Shown: positions 1-10,751 of the stretch, piece by piece
Position numbering within the stretch: position 1 is the first letter of the stretch
Layout: the number at the start of each line of letters is the position of its first letter
Assembly (NCBI GenBank): GCA_963575745.1
Contig: CAUYUJ010017863.1
Coordinates: 132,501-196,500, forward strand
Direction: 5' to 3'
From: Prorocentrum cordatum
Lineage: Eukaryota > Sar > Dinophyceae > Prorocentrales > Prorocentraceae
Length of the DNA: 64,000 nucleotides
Made by a program: the position numbers and the translations under genes
Notes under the pieces: model-generated
Told to the model about the DNA's origin: nothing
Seen by the model: only the letters and a program-made list of their open reading frames with translations
Database searches by the model: none

Positions 1-79
1 GCGACGCCCTCTCGCGAACCGAAAACGGCCAAATACTTAATCGACGTGTCAGGGTAGGAGGTCTGTCCACCCCCGACCA
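1..79. repeat. Dispersed repeat J, copy 1
   Basis: About 77 bases here recur at 55744-55821 in the same orientation with only a handful of differences by eye. Both end with the same block, GTCAGGGTAGGAGGTCTGTC followed by CACCCCCGA. The window edge may cut the left side. The function is unknown; it is probably the edge of a dispersed element. Confidence 0.7.
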
Positions 80-960
80 TACATGGTAAGGAAATCTCCG
101 GCGAAACACCCAGCCCGCCCGACTGACACGCCTGGTGGCCAGACGAAGATGAGCTATCTTGAAAGGAAATGCATGGAGGGCATTGGGCCGGACGAAGGGG
201 GGGGATTGGGAAAGGGGGGGGTACGAAATTTGCTGCATGCAGCTGGTTTCGGCCTCGCCGAGGGCCCATTCCTCGATACATAGCCGCCTCCGGCGCCGGG
301 AGGCGCCAGGAAAATCAGCTACGTGAGCTGATTCTCGAACCCCCCCTTTGCTATTCCCCCTTTTCGCCCGACCCGAGAAGAGGAAGGAAGGAGGGGGCCG
401 GAAGGGATGGGCGAGGGGGAGGGAAGAAGGGGCAGAAGGAACAGAAGGGACAGATCACCAGATGCCTTCTCTGTCTCGCCGTGGCCACGCGTCGTGCACT
501 CGGGGCGGAGGGGGGGAATCGACAGAGCATCTGTGTCCTGGGTGGGAAGACGGCTCTCGCGCCGCTCACAACACGACTCACCACAGCACGGCGCTGCAAC
601 GCATTCGAGGCCCTGCGCTTCTGCTACCCTCGTCCGCTGGTGGCATCTCCAACAAGTGCCACATGTCTCTCCCGTGCCCGTCCTGTGCCTTCGCCTTCCA
701 GCGATGTTCAACCTCGCCTGCACTTGCATGCATGCGTCGGCGCGTGCCAGCGCGCGGGCGCGCGATCGCGGCGCCCACTGCGCTCTGCAGACGCACCACG
801 GGGCCACGAGGCGGTGGAGCGACATCGCCAAGGGAACAGGAGAGCGCTACAGCAGTCCAGTGCCGCGAGGGCGGGCGCTTGGATCCGGATGCGCATGCCC
901 ACGCCTGCGCGAATCATTTCTCGCCCCCCATCCACGAAAACCAGAATCTGAAGGAAGATT
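80..960. other. GC-rich stretch without a recognisable gene
   Basis: Overlapping reading frames stay open on both strands because the sequence is GC-rich. None shows a recognisable domain, and all are rich in Arg, Gly, Ala and Ser, as expected of chance frames. I see no gene here. Confidence 0.5.
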
Positions 961-961
961 G

Positions 962-1127
962 AAAAAACACACACCAAAAACACACACTGTGGTACAACAA
1001 GCACACAAAAAACACACACACACACAGTGGGAAAACACACACACACACTGTGGAAAGAAACACAGACTGTGTGTTTTGTTTTCCCACAGACTGTGTGTTT
1101 TTTTCACACAGTGTGTGTGTGTTTTGA
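962..1127. repeat. ACACAC/TGTGTG inverted repeat
   Basis: The left half is runs of ACACACAC around CACTGTGG. The right half is CCACAGACTGTGTGTTTT and similar. The two halves are complementary around about 1068 and would fold into a long imperfect hairpin. Confidence 0.7.
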
Positions 1128-1247
1128 TTACCGAACCCAGATAGCGGGGCGCCAGAAGGCCGTCGAAAGAAAGGCCTCTCGAGAGAGCTCGGGGAGCTCT
1201 TGGAAGGAGATTCCGAAGGGAGCCTCTGGAGAGCCTCCGGGCGTAGG

Positions 1248-1426
1248 TGCAGTCGGGGCGTTGACCTAAGGAACCCTAAATAAGGAACGAGGCCCCTTTT
1301 TTCATAAGTTGAACTTCGATTTCCCATCGAAATTATAAGGAAAGCCTGAGGCAAGCTGTGAAACACTTAAGGAACACGGAGCCCCTCCCCAACGAAAAGG
1401 GTTCCTTCTTCAGGGCCCCGACTGTA
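1248..1426. mobile_element. Family A inverted-repeat element (MITE-like), copy 1
   Basis: This 179-bp unit opens with TGCAGTCGGGGC and closes with GCCCCGACTGTA, an almost perfect terminal inverted repeat. Subterminal CTAAGGAACCCT and AGGGTTCCTT blocks form a second inverted pair. The same unit occurs at 4596, 40713 (split), 43491, 53724 and 63126. The outermost bases are TA in most copies, which suggests a TA target-site duplication as in Tc1/mariner-type (Stowaway-like) MITEs. In this copy the left TA reads TG. It has no coding capacity. Confidence 0.85.
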
Positions 1427-2480
1427 TTGGGAAACGCTTAGAAGAAGTCTCTCGGGACACACTTCCGGTTAGAGCAGATTGCTGCGGGGAGTTCTGCCGG
1501 AAGCCGGAGAACGAGCTCGGGGGCTGCCCTGCGGCGCCGGCTGCTGCTCCGAAGCCCTCAAAGCTCAGAGCGAGCCATCCTCGGATCAGGAGCAGGAGGA
1601 GGGGGAAAACGAAAGAGGAGCAGCAGTAGCAGGAAGTGAGAGGAAAGGGGGAGGAGGAGGAGGAGGAGGAGGAGGAGGAGGAGGAGGAGGAGGAAAAGGA
1701 GGAGGAGGACAAACGCAGAGAGAAACACGAGGCAGAGGGAAAGGATGCTGAGAGGGATGACGAGGAGCAGAACAAGTGAGGCGTGGATGCGTCGTGACGC
1801 CGGCAAGTTAAGCGCGTGTCCAGCTCTTCTTCTCCACCGGCCAGCTCACCTTGCGCCGTGCAGCTGCGGGCGCAGCGGAGCAGAATTGGCCCAGGCGGGA
1901 AGGGACGGGAAGGGAAGGGGGACGCCAGGGGAGCTCAAGGCAGAGAGGGTGAGGGGCAGGGGGAGGCAAAAGGGCCGAGGAGAGGTTGGGAATATGAGCA
2001 GAGAGGGGCGCGAGGAGGGAGGAGGAGGAGGAGGAGGAGGAGAAGGAGCTGAGGATAACCAGAAAGAGAAGGGAGAGCAAGAAACACGAGGGGAGAAGGG
2101 GGTCGCCGGCCAAGCGAGCAGACGAGCAGAGCATGGGTCAAACATGGAGGCCAACGTCAGCCCAGGCTGGGTGGGCAGGGCTGGGCAGGGAATGGTCTCC
2201 TGCCTGCTCCTTGCTCCCTTCTCCCTTGTTTCCTTTTCCCTTGCTCCTCCCTTTCCCTTGCTCCTTGCTGCGCACGGATTATTGCGCTCGCTGCGCAATG
2301 AGTCCGGTTGGGCCCTGGCGTCGGGACAAGGAGTTCTTGATGGCGCCGAATGGGGCTCGTGCCAACCGGAGGAGGTAGGAGAGCAGAGTGGCGGATGGCA
2401 CAGGGGGGAACGACGTGTATCCGCCTCCGTGCCCCCTGGCACCTTGAGGCATGGAAGAATGCCAAGGTCTGACTGGTAAA
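1427..2480. other. Purine-rich, gene-free region with GGA repeats
   Basis: The stretch contains (GGA)n runs at about 1647-1695 and 2022-2043 and a CTTGCTCC-type pyrimidine run near 2200. Open frames in it are low-complexity (poly-Ser, poly-Gly, poly-Leu) and I do not treat them as genes. Confidence 0.55.
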
Positions 2481-2571
2481 ACGTCTTTTGTGTTCTGATA
2501 AGGGACACCCCCCCTCTCGACGCAGACTCTTGCGTGCACCGCCCCTCCTTTCCGAGTCCACTTCCTTCGTA

Positions 2572-2850
2572 CCCACTCGAGGATGGTGCACTTCCCGCAT
2601 GGGAGCTGATGCCTACTCCCTCATTCCACGCGTGCCCGCTCGAGGATGGTTCACTTCCCACACGGCAGCTACTGCCTGAACTCTCATTCCACGCGTGCCC
2701 GCTCGAGGACGGTGTACTTCCCGCATGGCAGCTGCTGCCTGACCCCTCATTCCATGCGCGCCCGCTCGAGGATTGCGCACTTCCCGCATGCCTGCTACCT
2801 CCTAGAGCTCTCATCCCACGTGCACCCGCTCGAGGATCGTGCACTTTCCG
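2572..2850. repeat. 63-bp tandem repeat, about five units
   Basis: The block CTCGAGGAT (or CTCGAGGAC) recurs at about 2576, 2639, 2701, 2764 and 2828. Each is followed by a variant of GTGCACTTCCCGCATGG and then by CTCATTCCACGCGTGCCCG. The spacing is 62-63 bp. The units diverge toward the right end. No coding role is apparent. Confidence 0.85.
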
Positions 2851-2937
2851 TATTCCCAGGCGCTGCTCCCAAGCGCTACAGGGCCTCCTAAGCCACGACC
2901 CCTCGATTTAGAGCGATGGCTACGCGTCCCGAGCTTC

Positions 2938-3345
2938 TAGGACGTCCCGCGCATTCAAGTAATGACACCAAGATGGCCCAAGGTGTCTCGAAGACGGCAC
3001 AAGATAGCCCCAAGGCGGCCGAATATTCTTTCAAGACTGCCCTGGACAGTCGGAAACACGAAACAGCGTGAACACAAAACAACAACTGCAACGACCATCG
3101 AAACGCACCTACTTGTTTCGCCTCCTGAGTTCCTCGTGGGAGTACTTTTGAGGGCATCTTGGCCGTCTTGAAGCCCTCTTGGGCTGCCTTCAAGCCATAT
3201 TGGACCAATTCTGAAAAGCTCTTGGGCGGTCTTGGGCTCTCTTGGAGCGCTCTTGGGCCATCTTGGCGCCCTCTTGGACGTCTCTCGGGCCCTCTCGTCG
3301 CCCCCCATCCCCTCCTTTGACGCGTTCTGGCACCTCCGACAGGCC
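2938..3345. repeat. Degenerate CCAAGA-type repeat (family K), arms in opposite orientation
   Basis: The left part is built of CCAAGATGGCC-like words and the right part of their complement (CTCTTGGGC and so on), giving a loose inverted repeat about 400 bp long. Similar CCAAGA-rich blocks occur near 18.1, 21.1, 33.6, 46.9 and 61.4 kb. Open frames in these blocks (Pro-Arg-Arg-Pro-Lys-like) are by-products. Confidence 0.6.
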
Positions 3346-3403
3346 CGAAACGGCCGGACGAGAAATCAGTGCACCCTGGTGCCCTCAGGACCCCCGCCCC
3401 ATT

Positions 3404-3420
3404 CTATTTATATATATAGA

Positions 3421-3455
<35 letters not shown>

Positions 3456-3557
3456 GTTTTTATATACATATGTATACATATGTATATATAAATATGTGTA
3501 TGTGGGGGGGTGCGTGTGTGTGGGGGGGGGCGTGTGTGCGTGTGTGCGTGTGCGTGC

Positions 3558-3593
<36 letters not shown>

Positions 3594-3666
3594 CGGTGCG
3601 TGGGTGGGTGCGTGCGTGCGTGCGTGCGTGCGCGCGCGCGTGTGTGTGTGTGTGTGTGTGTGTGTC
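3404..3666. repeat. Compound microsatellite: TATA, GTGC and GT runs
   Basis: An AT dinucleotide tract (about 3410-3505) is followed by GTGCGTGC tetranucleotide and GT dinucleotide tracts up to 3666. There is no gene. Confidence 0.9.
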
Positions 3667-3891
3667 TAAACACGTCTGTATACACGCATGCAGGATTCCG
3701 GATGATGTCGGTGATGGTGCTGGGAATCCTGCCCGCAATGCTGAAGCGGGAAAGCCGAATCAACGGACTGCGGCGCGGTCACGCCGTCAAGCAGCGCACG
3801 TCCGCAGGCTTCCCGGGTTGCCCCCGTTTATTGCCCCCCCCCCCTCTACTGGGCGCCCAACAAGATCCACAATAGAACGTCTGCCGGGGTC

Positions 3892-4265
3892 ATGCTCCTC
3901 CTCCTCCTCCTCCTCCTCCTCCTCCTCCTCCCTCCCTCCTCCTCCTCCTCCTCCTCCTCCTCCTCCTCCTCCCTCCTTCTCTTCCTCCTCCTACGTACTC
4001 CCTTCCCCCTACTCCCTCTCCTCCTCCTCCTCCTCCTCCTCCTCCTCCCTTCCTCACCTCCTCCTCCTCCTCCTCCTCCTCCTCCTCCCTCCTCCCCTTC
4101 CCCTTCCCCCTCCTCCTCCTCCCCTCCTCCTCCTCCTCCTCCTCCTCCTCCTCCACCTCCTCCCCGTCCTTCTCCTCCCCCTCCTCCTCCTGATCCTCCT
4201 CCTCCTCCTCCTCCACCTCCTCCTTCCCCTACTCCTCCTACTCTTCATGTTCCCCTCCTCCAACC
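3892..4265. repeat. (CCT)n trinucleotide array
   Basis: About 370 bp of imperfect CCT/CTC triplets, interrupted by short pyrimidine variants. It opens frames on both strands (poly-Leu/Pro/Ser and poly-Glu/Arg/Gly) that are not genes. Similar arrays lie near 41.0, 41.3, 45.9, 50.8 and 61.9 kb. Confidence 0.9.
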
Positions 4266-4595
4266 TCTCTCCTCCTGCTGCTGGCGTGTTGCGGAAGGGA
4301 TTGGAAGATTCTTGAGAGCTCTCAGAAGGTTCGAGCAGGGTTTCCGGGGCTCTTTCCCAGGAGAAGCGCTGAGGAGGCGGTGTTGCACCAGGGGCTTCGC
4401 TGCCAGGGTAGGCAGGCGGACCTGGTGCGAATCGGCGAGTGAGCCTCAATGGCAGCACGATCTCGCCAGCGTCTGCCCTCGGTCGCCGGGAGCAGCCGCT
4501 GGGGAGAGAAGCTCCGTAGAGTCCCTCGGCCGGGCGCTTGCAGTGGCCAGGCCAAGCCCGAAGCCCCCACCCTCGGTCTGGGCAGCCCTCTGGCC

Positions 4596-4775
4596 TACAG
4601 TCGGGGCGTTGACATAAGGAACCGTAAATAAGGAACGAGGCCCCTTTTTTCCATGGGTTAACATTCGATTTCCTGTCGAAAACAAAAGGAAAGCCTGAGG
4701 CAAGCTGTGAAACACTTAAGGAACGCGGAGCCTCTCCCCAACGAAAAGGGTTCCTTCTTCAGGGCCCCGACTGTA
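4596..4775. mobile_element. Family A inverted-repeat element, copy 2
   Basis: A 180-bp unit with a perfect 12-bp terminal inverted repeat, TACAGTCGGGGC and GCCCCGACTGTA. The interior matches the other A copies closely, including AAGGAACGAGGCCCCTTTT and CCTGAGGCAAGCTGTGAAAC. The TA at each end is the likely target duplication. Confidence 0.9.
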
Positions 4776-5597
4776 GTGCGACGCCTCACGGGCTCGCTCT
4801 GCCAGGCTCTGACTAGATACAGCCGCGCCAGGACACACAGCCATCACCGCCAGTCTTCGGCGCGCGCCAGAGCTCAGAGGGGGTGCCGGCGGGCTGGAGC
4901 GCGAGGGTACGATGCTGACAGCGTGCGGCGGCATGTGCAAAGACGAATGCCGCGCAGAAAAAGGGCGGCCACCAACCTCGAACTCGTCAAGCATCACGTT
5001 GCAGTCGAAAGGCAAGCTGCTGATGGTCGGGCACCCCATGGCGGAGTGCACGCAGCACCAGGCCCTTCAACCACAGTCGCGCTCACCCTCATGCTCCTTC
5101 GTCGTGTCGGATCTGCCCTGTGCGCCGAATCGCATTCGCCTCTCGTCGGCTCCCCCGCGCCTTCTCTGCTCCGTTGACAAGCGCAAAACATGCGCGCTAT
5201 TATTCGCACGGGCGTGGCAACACTGGTGAGCGCGTGGAGGCGAATCACATGTGCGCGCGGGAACAAACTCTCGACGTCGGCGCTGCTCGCAGAGGCGAAA
5301 GTGGGGAAGGCGAGAGTTTCGGGCCCCTGCGGGGTCCCGAATCTGGACGAAACCGGCGCGTTCCCGCCGACCGCAGCACTTCAACATGAATCGAAGGGCC
5401 TCGGGCCACGCCGCAGGGGCCTCGGGTGACCTCGAGGGGCATCGGGGGCCTGGAGGGGGCCTTGGGGGACTTCGCGGGACATCCAGGGCCTGGGGCTGAG
5501 CCTCAGCTTTTCCCCGGCGCCCCAGGGGCGCCAGAGAAACGCCGCCGAGGCTGCCATGACGGCCAGCCGGCGCCGTGTTCGGGCCACGTTCAATTCA
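4776..5597. other. Gene-free GC-rich DNA left of the LTR element
   Basis: I see no recognisable domain and no strong repeat. The open frames on both strands are chance frames. The stretch ends at the left LTR of the large retrotransposon. Confidence 0.5.
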
Positions 5598-5866
5598 AAG
5601 GGGGCCGGCAGGCCCGCCCAGCAGCTTCGCCTTAGGCGAAGCGCAGCTCCAGCTCTGTTTGTCCCGCAACAACGTTAGTCCCAGTCGGAGGAAGTCGTCG
5701 CGGGAGCGACGGGCCATCTCAAGCGAAGGATGTTTTCGGTACCGATGGCAAGTTGTATGCCTCGCAATGAGGCGCAGTCATATGCCGGCGGCCGGCCGCT
5801 TGCACACAAACGGCCGCGGACAAACGCTCGCTATCTCTCGCCGTTGTCCCAGCTCGCTTTAGAGTC
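5598..5866 (-). repeat. 3' LTR of the copia-like element
   Basis: Direct repeat of 20579-20845. It contains a 19-bp perfect hairpin, GCTTCGCCTTAGGCGAAGC, at 5624-5642, and the shared block CGGGAGCGACGGGCCATCT. The outer edge is placed where similarity to the other copy stops. Terminal TG and CA are not clear. Confidence 0.85.
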
Positions 5867-6013
5867 GGGGGGGAGGGGAAACGAGGCGTGACTCCGCCGC
5901 CTCTATACAGCAAACACCATATACATAAAAGGCAGCAGAAAGCGGGTCCGTAAGGAAGGTGGACCCGCAGGCAAGTTGCCTTGCGAACACATTGCTCTGC
6001 AGACGATTACTCC

Positions 6014-7765
6014 TCAGGCGGCCCCAGACGAAATTGTCTGGCCAACCCGGTAAGGAGCATGACGTTTTAAGCCATGCTTGAACGATTGCGTGCTTCCCAT
6101 GACCTGTAGGAGTATGTCTCTGTCAATGCTCCCCTTTGTGTGACCGTCCGCGGTCATGTCACGAGTGTCACACCACTGGATGCTATGCAAGATTCCTCGC
6201 TCCAGCATCTGTCGTATCCAACTGATGTGTCCCAATCGAGTACACTCAGTCGGTTTCTTCTGGTCTTTGCTTGACAAGGATTTGAAGGCATGTTCAGCAT
6301 CTATGGCCAAAGTGACCTGAATGCTCAACTGAGTGGGTGTCAGTGGACCTGCATGGAGCTCGTGCAGAGTCACGATCGTACGATAGCAGTCCTCCAAGTT
6401 GTGGGCTGCTGTAAGTGTTTCTGCTGGATAGCTGGAGCGGACCTGCATGCGGTGAGACTTGCAGCGCGCATCGATCAACTGGACGGCAGGCTTACCGGAT
6501 GGCGCGTTTCCACGTCGTAGCAGGTTTGCCCCGCGAATGCTGTAGCCGCTGACCTCGTCATCGGCATCTTCACTCAGGCGTCGATAGCCGGAGTCGCTGC
6601 GCAGGTCAACTTCGCCCGTTGGAGTCATCGATTGATAAAGTATCTTCTCAGCGCAGGCCTGCAGCTTCCTGGTAATCGCGCTCAGCCGTCGCACTTGTAT
6701 ATTGGTCGGTTCTTGGACATATTGTAGAGAGATCGCATTTACTATCAGCAATACTTGTGCGATTATTGCGTAAACCAACGCGCCTCTGAGGCTGGTGAGG
6801 ATGTCAGCAAGCATCGTGGATGCTTTGGCGTTAGCATCTGCGCCCGTGAGTTCAGGATGTTGTATAGGACGGAGATGTTTGATGTATCCATCTTTGTCAA
6901 CTGTAACATTGCCGCCCCCATCCTTGGGGCACCTCGCAGTACAGTTGGCACATGTATGTTTGTTGAGTTTGCACTTACCAAAAGTGTCCTTGACCCACTT
7001 GACGCACTTGTCGACGGTGTCCTGAGTGCCCGCCATATCAATATCATTAACATGCTTGGCTGTGAGCAGGTTGCTGCTCGTCTCGAACTCCTCGTCGTAG
7101 GACGTGGGTCTGAGACCGAAGCCTCTCGTGGTCCTTCTGAGCTTCAGTGAGAAAGCTCCGGGTGCATCCTTAGTGCTGGTGCCTGGCTTGAGGCACTGCA
7201 GGCAGTGCTTCGACTCGTCGTAGTGCTCGAATCCTGGATGGGATCGAAGCGCTGTTGCCGATCCAGGCGGCAAGGTAAAGCGCGCCGCGCGTTCCTGCTC
7301 ACCGGTTGCTTCAGCAAGTTCTTGATAGGTTAACCCTTTCAGGAAAGCCATGTTGATGTCAAGGGAAGCAATGATCCATTGCTTCTCGCACGCTGCCGTG
7401 CTCGCGAGTAATCTCTGGCTCGACCGCCGCGCTGTTCCTGAGGAGGTTTCCACGTCGAAAGCCTCGAGGCCCATGAATCCCCGCAGTACTGGGCGTAGTC
7501 AGATGGCGCGCTCCATCTCGCCCTTCTCGTTTTTCACGAACTTCCACTTATATGCGTACATCGAAGTCACGATGCTCGACGCTTCAGATATATCTTGAAT
7601 ATTGACACACTTGTTGACAAACCATGTCTTGAGTTCAATATATAGGTCCTTGGATACCTTCTCGGGATTCGCCTGAATGTCGGCCTTCGCGAGGTCGTCT
7701 TCCCTGACAACCGCAGCTCGTTGCGCGGCGTCTCCTCGATGTCGGAGTCGCGTGGATAACCCCAC
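6014..7765 (-). pseudogene. Copia-type reverse transcriptase and RNase H (RVT_2), broken
   Basis: This is the 3' end of the pol region. The frame from 7765 to 6014 is continuous except for a TGA at 7499-7501, where the family has Arg or Lys. Downstream of it are LRGFMGLEAF, the palm motif IIASLDINMAFLKG with its catalytic Asp, and PGTSTKDAPGAFSLKL. The second catalytic motif reads His-Val-Asn-Asp (codons near 7041-7052) instead of x-x-Asp-Asp, a one-base GAT-to-AAT change. The C-terminal part has RNase H features (RSDSGYRRLSE; IDAEHAFKSLSSKDQKK) and the usual closing block WCDTRDMTADGHTKG. In a working element this enzyme would copy the RNA into DNA inside the virus-like particle. The stop and the Asn argue that this copy is dead. 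The family call is firm. Confidence 0.9.
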
Positions 7766-8345
7766 TTTGGCCAGTGCACCCGCTGTTCTTCAGCTACCGT
7801 GGCCAGCACTGTTGTCGGTGATCATATGCGCGGGTACAGTGTAAAGGTCACCTAATGGAGCTGCCTCCCATAGTTCTCTTTCGTCGCGTAATTCTGCGCG
7901 CCGCACCTCCATAATGCGTGCCCCAAGGTCCGCTTATGATTCCTCATAGATCGTGGGAAGCTGTCCATCCTCCTGTGGAGGCTCGGCTTCTGGAGCCTCT
8001 CTGGCGTCATCGTGTTGTGTCGGTATGTCCACCAGCTCCTCGAACTTTGTCATATATTGGTCGAAGCCCGCCTGAGGTTTTGTGGACTTTAGGCGCTGCA
8101 TGATTCTCGAATGTGCTGATCCAGTTATACCATGAATATTCCGGGCGGCGCCTTCTGCTTCATAGTAGTGGAAGCCTATATTCACAATGCGCCAATGCGC
8201 AGCTGTCAGCATCATCCACCGGAGGTAGCTCGTGGATACTCTTAGCTAACCTAACAGAACCTACATTCTCGATGCGGAAGAAGTTTCTGATAAGGCATTG
8301 TGAAACGAAACGTACTTTGGGAGATTGTCGGCTCGCACTGGTCAT
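7766..8345 (-). pseudogene. Integrase-reverse transcriptase linker, frameshifted
   Basis: Short minus-strand frames (7567-7809, 7934-8215, 8160-8345) carry acidic, protein-like sequence such as EELVDIPTQHDDAREAPEAE and RVHWPKWGYPRDSDIEETP. They do not form one frame. By position this is the linker between the integrase C-terminus and the reverse transcriptase. No domain is recognised. Confidence 0.55.
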
Positions 8346-9540
8346 CTAAAGCGTTCCCTTTTTGGTCGGGACATAGCCAAACGTCGTAGAAAGCCTCCCC
8401 GCAGGTAGGCTGGCATCAATGTCAACACTGTCCGCAAGGCAGTGCTGTCAGAGCCAATGTCTCTGGCTATCAAACCTTTTATGTAAATTGAATGTCGTGC
8501 GTCGCCATATTGGACTAGTACATCGCGATTTCCCACCCGAAAGATGCCTTGGCCCCTGTCGGGATCATTCCGTGAAACCGGGAACGGGCCATTCCAGCCT
8601 CCCCAGTCGCCCTCCGTAGTTGTGGGACGATGATAATCAAACAAATCTCCTTCATCGTAACAATGCTGACCGGTAATGGTTGTCTTAATACGTGGTGCAC
8701 GATTGGTCTTGGCTACTGCAGTAGCCTGTGTGATAGTTTCAATGCGTACCCGGCGTATCACCTGTTCTCGAGAATGGTCGGGCGTCTCTGTCGGCTGTTC
8801 GTGATCCAGAACAGGCAGGTCAGGATGCATTGCCGGTTGCCGTTCAAACAAAACGTTATATGGAGACACCTCATTGTAGAAGGTGAATGCATTGGCGGCA
8901 AACAGGGCTTCGTGCAGTAGCCGTGTGAACACAAGAAGTATGTCCAACCCTCTGACTTCAGTTTCCATGACATGAAGTAGATGACGTAATATGCAATGTC
9001 TGGCTTCAGTGGTCATAGCGCGTTGTCCACGCGCGCGCGTCCTCAGCTCAATGCCTTTTGCCTTGAGGGCCGCCTTTGCAGTGTCGTTATTGAGGGCACC
9101 CCCCCCATCGGAGTAGACTGCCCTAGAAAGTCCGAACTGCATCCAACACTGATGATACGCGTCTAGGATACTGGTCATTGTTTTATCTGATATCTCCCTT
9201 CCAGTATCATATCGAATACAGCGATCCATTATGTGAAAAAAAAGTTAATATGCTTATGTTTGGAAAACAAAAGGTCGCATTCAACTTCTTCGTTGAACTT
9301 GCCAGGTAGTGCAGTGGACGGCATAACGGTGTGTCCCAGCTTATCCCGCGCCCTGCACTCCCGACATGTGTCGCAAACGCCTTTGATCAGATTGAGCCTG
9401 ACGCTGTCCAGACCAGCTTTGGTTCAGATGAGTCTCGTCTTAGGCTCTTTAGCATGGAACCATCGCAAAAGCATTTTCCGCAACTCACGTGTCACCACGC
9501 TTGGGTCAAGGCTTCGTAAGTTCTGCGGCTGATTTGGACA
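8342..9540 (-). pseudogene. Copia-type integrase (DDE recombinase), broken
   Basis: The enzyme would insert the DNA copy into the host genome. The N-terminal zinc-binding part is readable around 9525-9340, with RWFHAKEP and GVCDTCRECRARDKLGHT. It carries a TGA at 9424-9426. The first catalytic Asp lies in EVECDLLF. A frameshift then falls in a run of eight A (9236-9243). The frame from 9229 has the second Asp in VYSDGGGALNND (residue 41 of that frame) and the Glu in AMTTEARHC (residue 75), close to the D,D-35-E spacing. The C-terminal part (GPFPVSRNDPDRGQGIFRV) resembles the post-core domain of copia integrases. One stop and one frameshift make it non-functional. The motif call is clear; the exact N-terminal limit is not. 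Confidence 0.85.
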
Positions 9541-9898
9541 TCGAACCTTGGCCAGTCTGGGAGTCGTGGGCGTGCAGCAGGGTTACCCGTAGGTAGTGCT
9601 GGAGGTGGATCTCCTCCCTGCTGTCGGCCACGTCTGGCTCTGATCTGTGGCAGTCGTCTATGATCGTCCGAGCTACCAGCTCCAATCGAGGCAGGCTGCC
9701 CCGCAGCAGGTTCAGCAGCATGTCTGCCAACTGCAATGTCGTGGCTGGTGGGGCCAGCCCTGGATCTCAGGTCGGTGCTCGTAGCCGCGCAAGTGGTGGC
9801 GCGGCCTGCGCCTCGGGTGGTGCTGCTGCCGGTTCGGCAGGGGCCTGTGGTACCTGTCCGCGGTTGTCGGGCAGCTTCCACGGTTTGGCAAGCTTGCA
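9541..9898 (-). pseudogene. Pol linker upstream of integrase, no domain
   Basis: A minus-strand frame (9492-9899) is rich in Pro, Arg and Ala. It contains two of the palindrome-encoded peptides (AGQPA at 9691-9706 and a GNPA variant at 9577-9592). It looks like a low-complexity spacer between the zinc finger and the integrase. Confidence 0.45.
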
Positions 9899-10068
9899 TT
9901 AACCGGGTGTCCGTAGGTGACCAGGCTTTTTCTGGCCGTAGTTCTTCTTGCAGCTAGGACATTCCCAATGGTAGTCCTCCTTGTCGCACCGCCTGCAATG
10001 CTCAGGGTCTCTATCATGTGAAAGGGGGATGCATGTTCACAGAATCTGCACATGCAAGACATCCCAAT
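9899..10068 (-). pseudogene. Cys-rich zinc-finger-like segment of the retroelement
   Basis: The minus-strand frame ending with TAA at 9899 reads EHCRRCDKEDYHWECPSCKK, two Cys-x2-Cys pairs 9 residues apart, so a small zinc-binding motif is likely. A third pair (CMCRFCEHA) lies just upstream in another frame; one missing C in a run of five near 10025 explains the shift. It may be a zinc knuckle used in nucleic-acid binding. The exact family is unknown. Confidence 0.5.
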
Positions 10069-10191
10069 CCTCCCGAGGGCGGCCCCGTGATCGACCCGTC
10101 GGGCTGTCGAGGGATAGTTGGGTCATCCAAATCAAATGCTCGTGCGTTGGCAACAAGAACGGAGGAATCATGAGGATGGCCATTGAAAGGA

Positions 10192-10578
10192 TCACGGTTT
10201 ACTAGGAATAGATCGTGCGGGATCTGAACTGCATCGACAAAAAGAAACTGAATCCTCAACGTATATTGCGCAGCCAGGGGTAATTCTTTGTTGCGAACCG
10301 AGGCATGTTGATGCTGGCCAGTGCACCGCTTCCGTTCGAACGATGCAAATCAGAGACGGTGATTGGCCATTATCTCGGCAGGTTTCCGTATCAATATCCC
10401 ATGGGAATCGCGTAGACCAGTAGTACATTGATCCATAGTTATTTTGCAAGTGCCCTTGCATGTGCCCAATGTTGTCCATGGCGGTATTTGCTCCGCCTTT
10501 GCTCCGCCCAAGTACCCACCGGTTGTTCTCGTAAGTAGAATCGTCGAAGGCCATTTTGACGTATGGCAATTTCCCCAC
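10192..10578 (-). pseudogene. Retroelement coding fragment, unrecognised
   Basis: A 128-residue minus-strand frame with ordinary amino-acid composition (for example MGKLPYVKMAFDDSTYENN), unlike the Arg/Ser-rich chance frames elsewhere. It lies in line with the flanking retroelement frames, so it is probably part of pol. I do not recognise a domain. Confidence 0.4.
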
Positions 10579-10751
10579 AACGCTTGATATCTGGAAGGTC
10601 TTCTTTATGGCGTCTATGCCACGTGTCTTAGTTGACTTGGGAATTGAAGTGATAAGGTAGTCCAGTCGCTCTGCGATTAGGTTGAAATATCACAACATTG
10701 ACGAAACACACGTCTAAATAATGCATCGCTGCATCCTGGACGTCCTTGTTT

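Noticed and set aside
1262-1285. CCCTAAAT in family A as telomeric repeat
   Set aside because: A single unit per element, not an array.
914-1366. Conserved-looking minus-strand peptides (FHSLPQAFLI and similar) near several loci
   Set aside because: They are translations of family A elements and recur at every copy.
5867-5885. GGGGGGGAGGGGAAA as polypurine tract of the retroelement
   Set aside because: It is purine-rich on the plus strand, but the element is coded on the minus strand, so the polarity is wrong.
6755-7150. Plus-strand frame opposite the reverse transcriptase
   Set aside because: Antisense shadow of the RNase H and palm regions.
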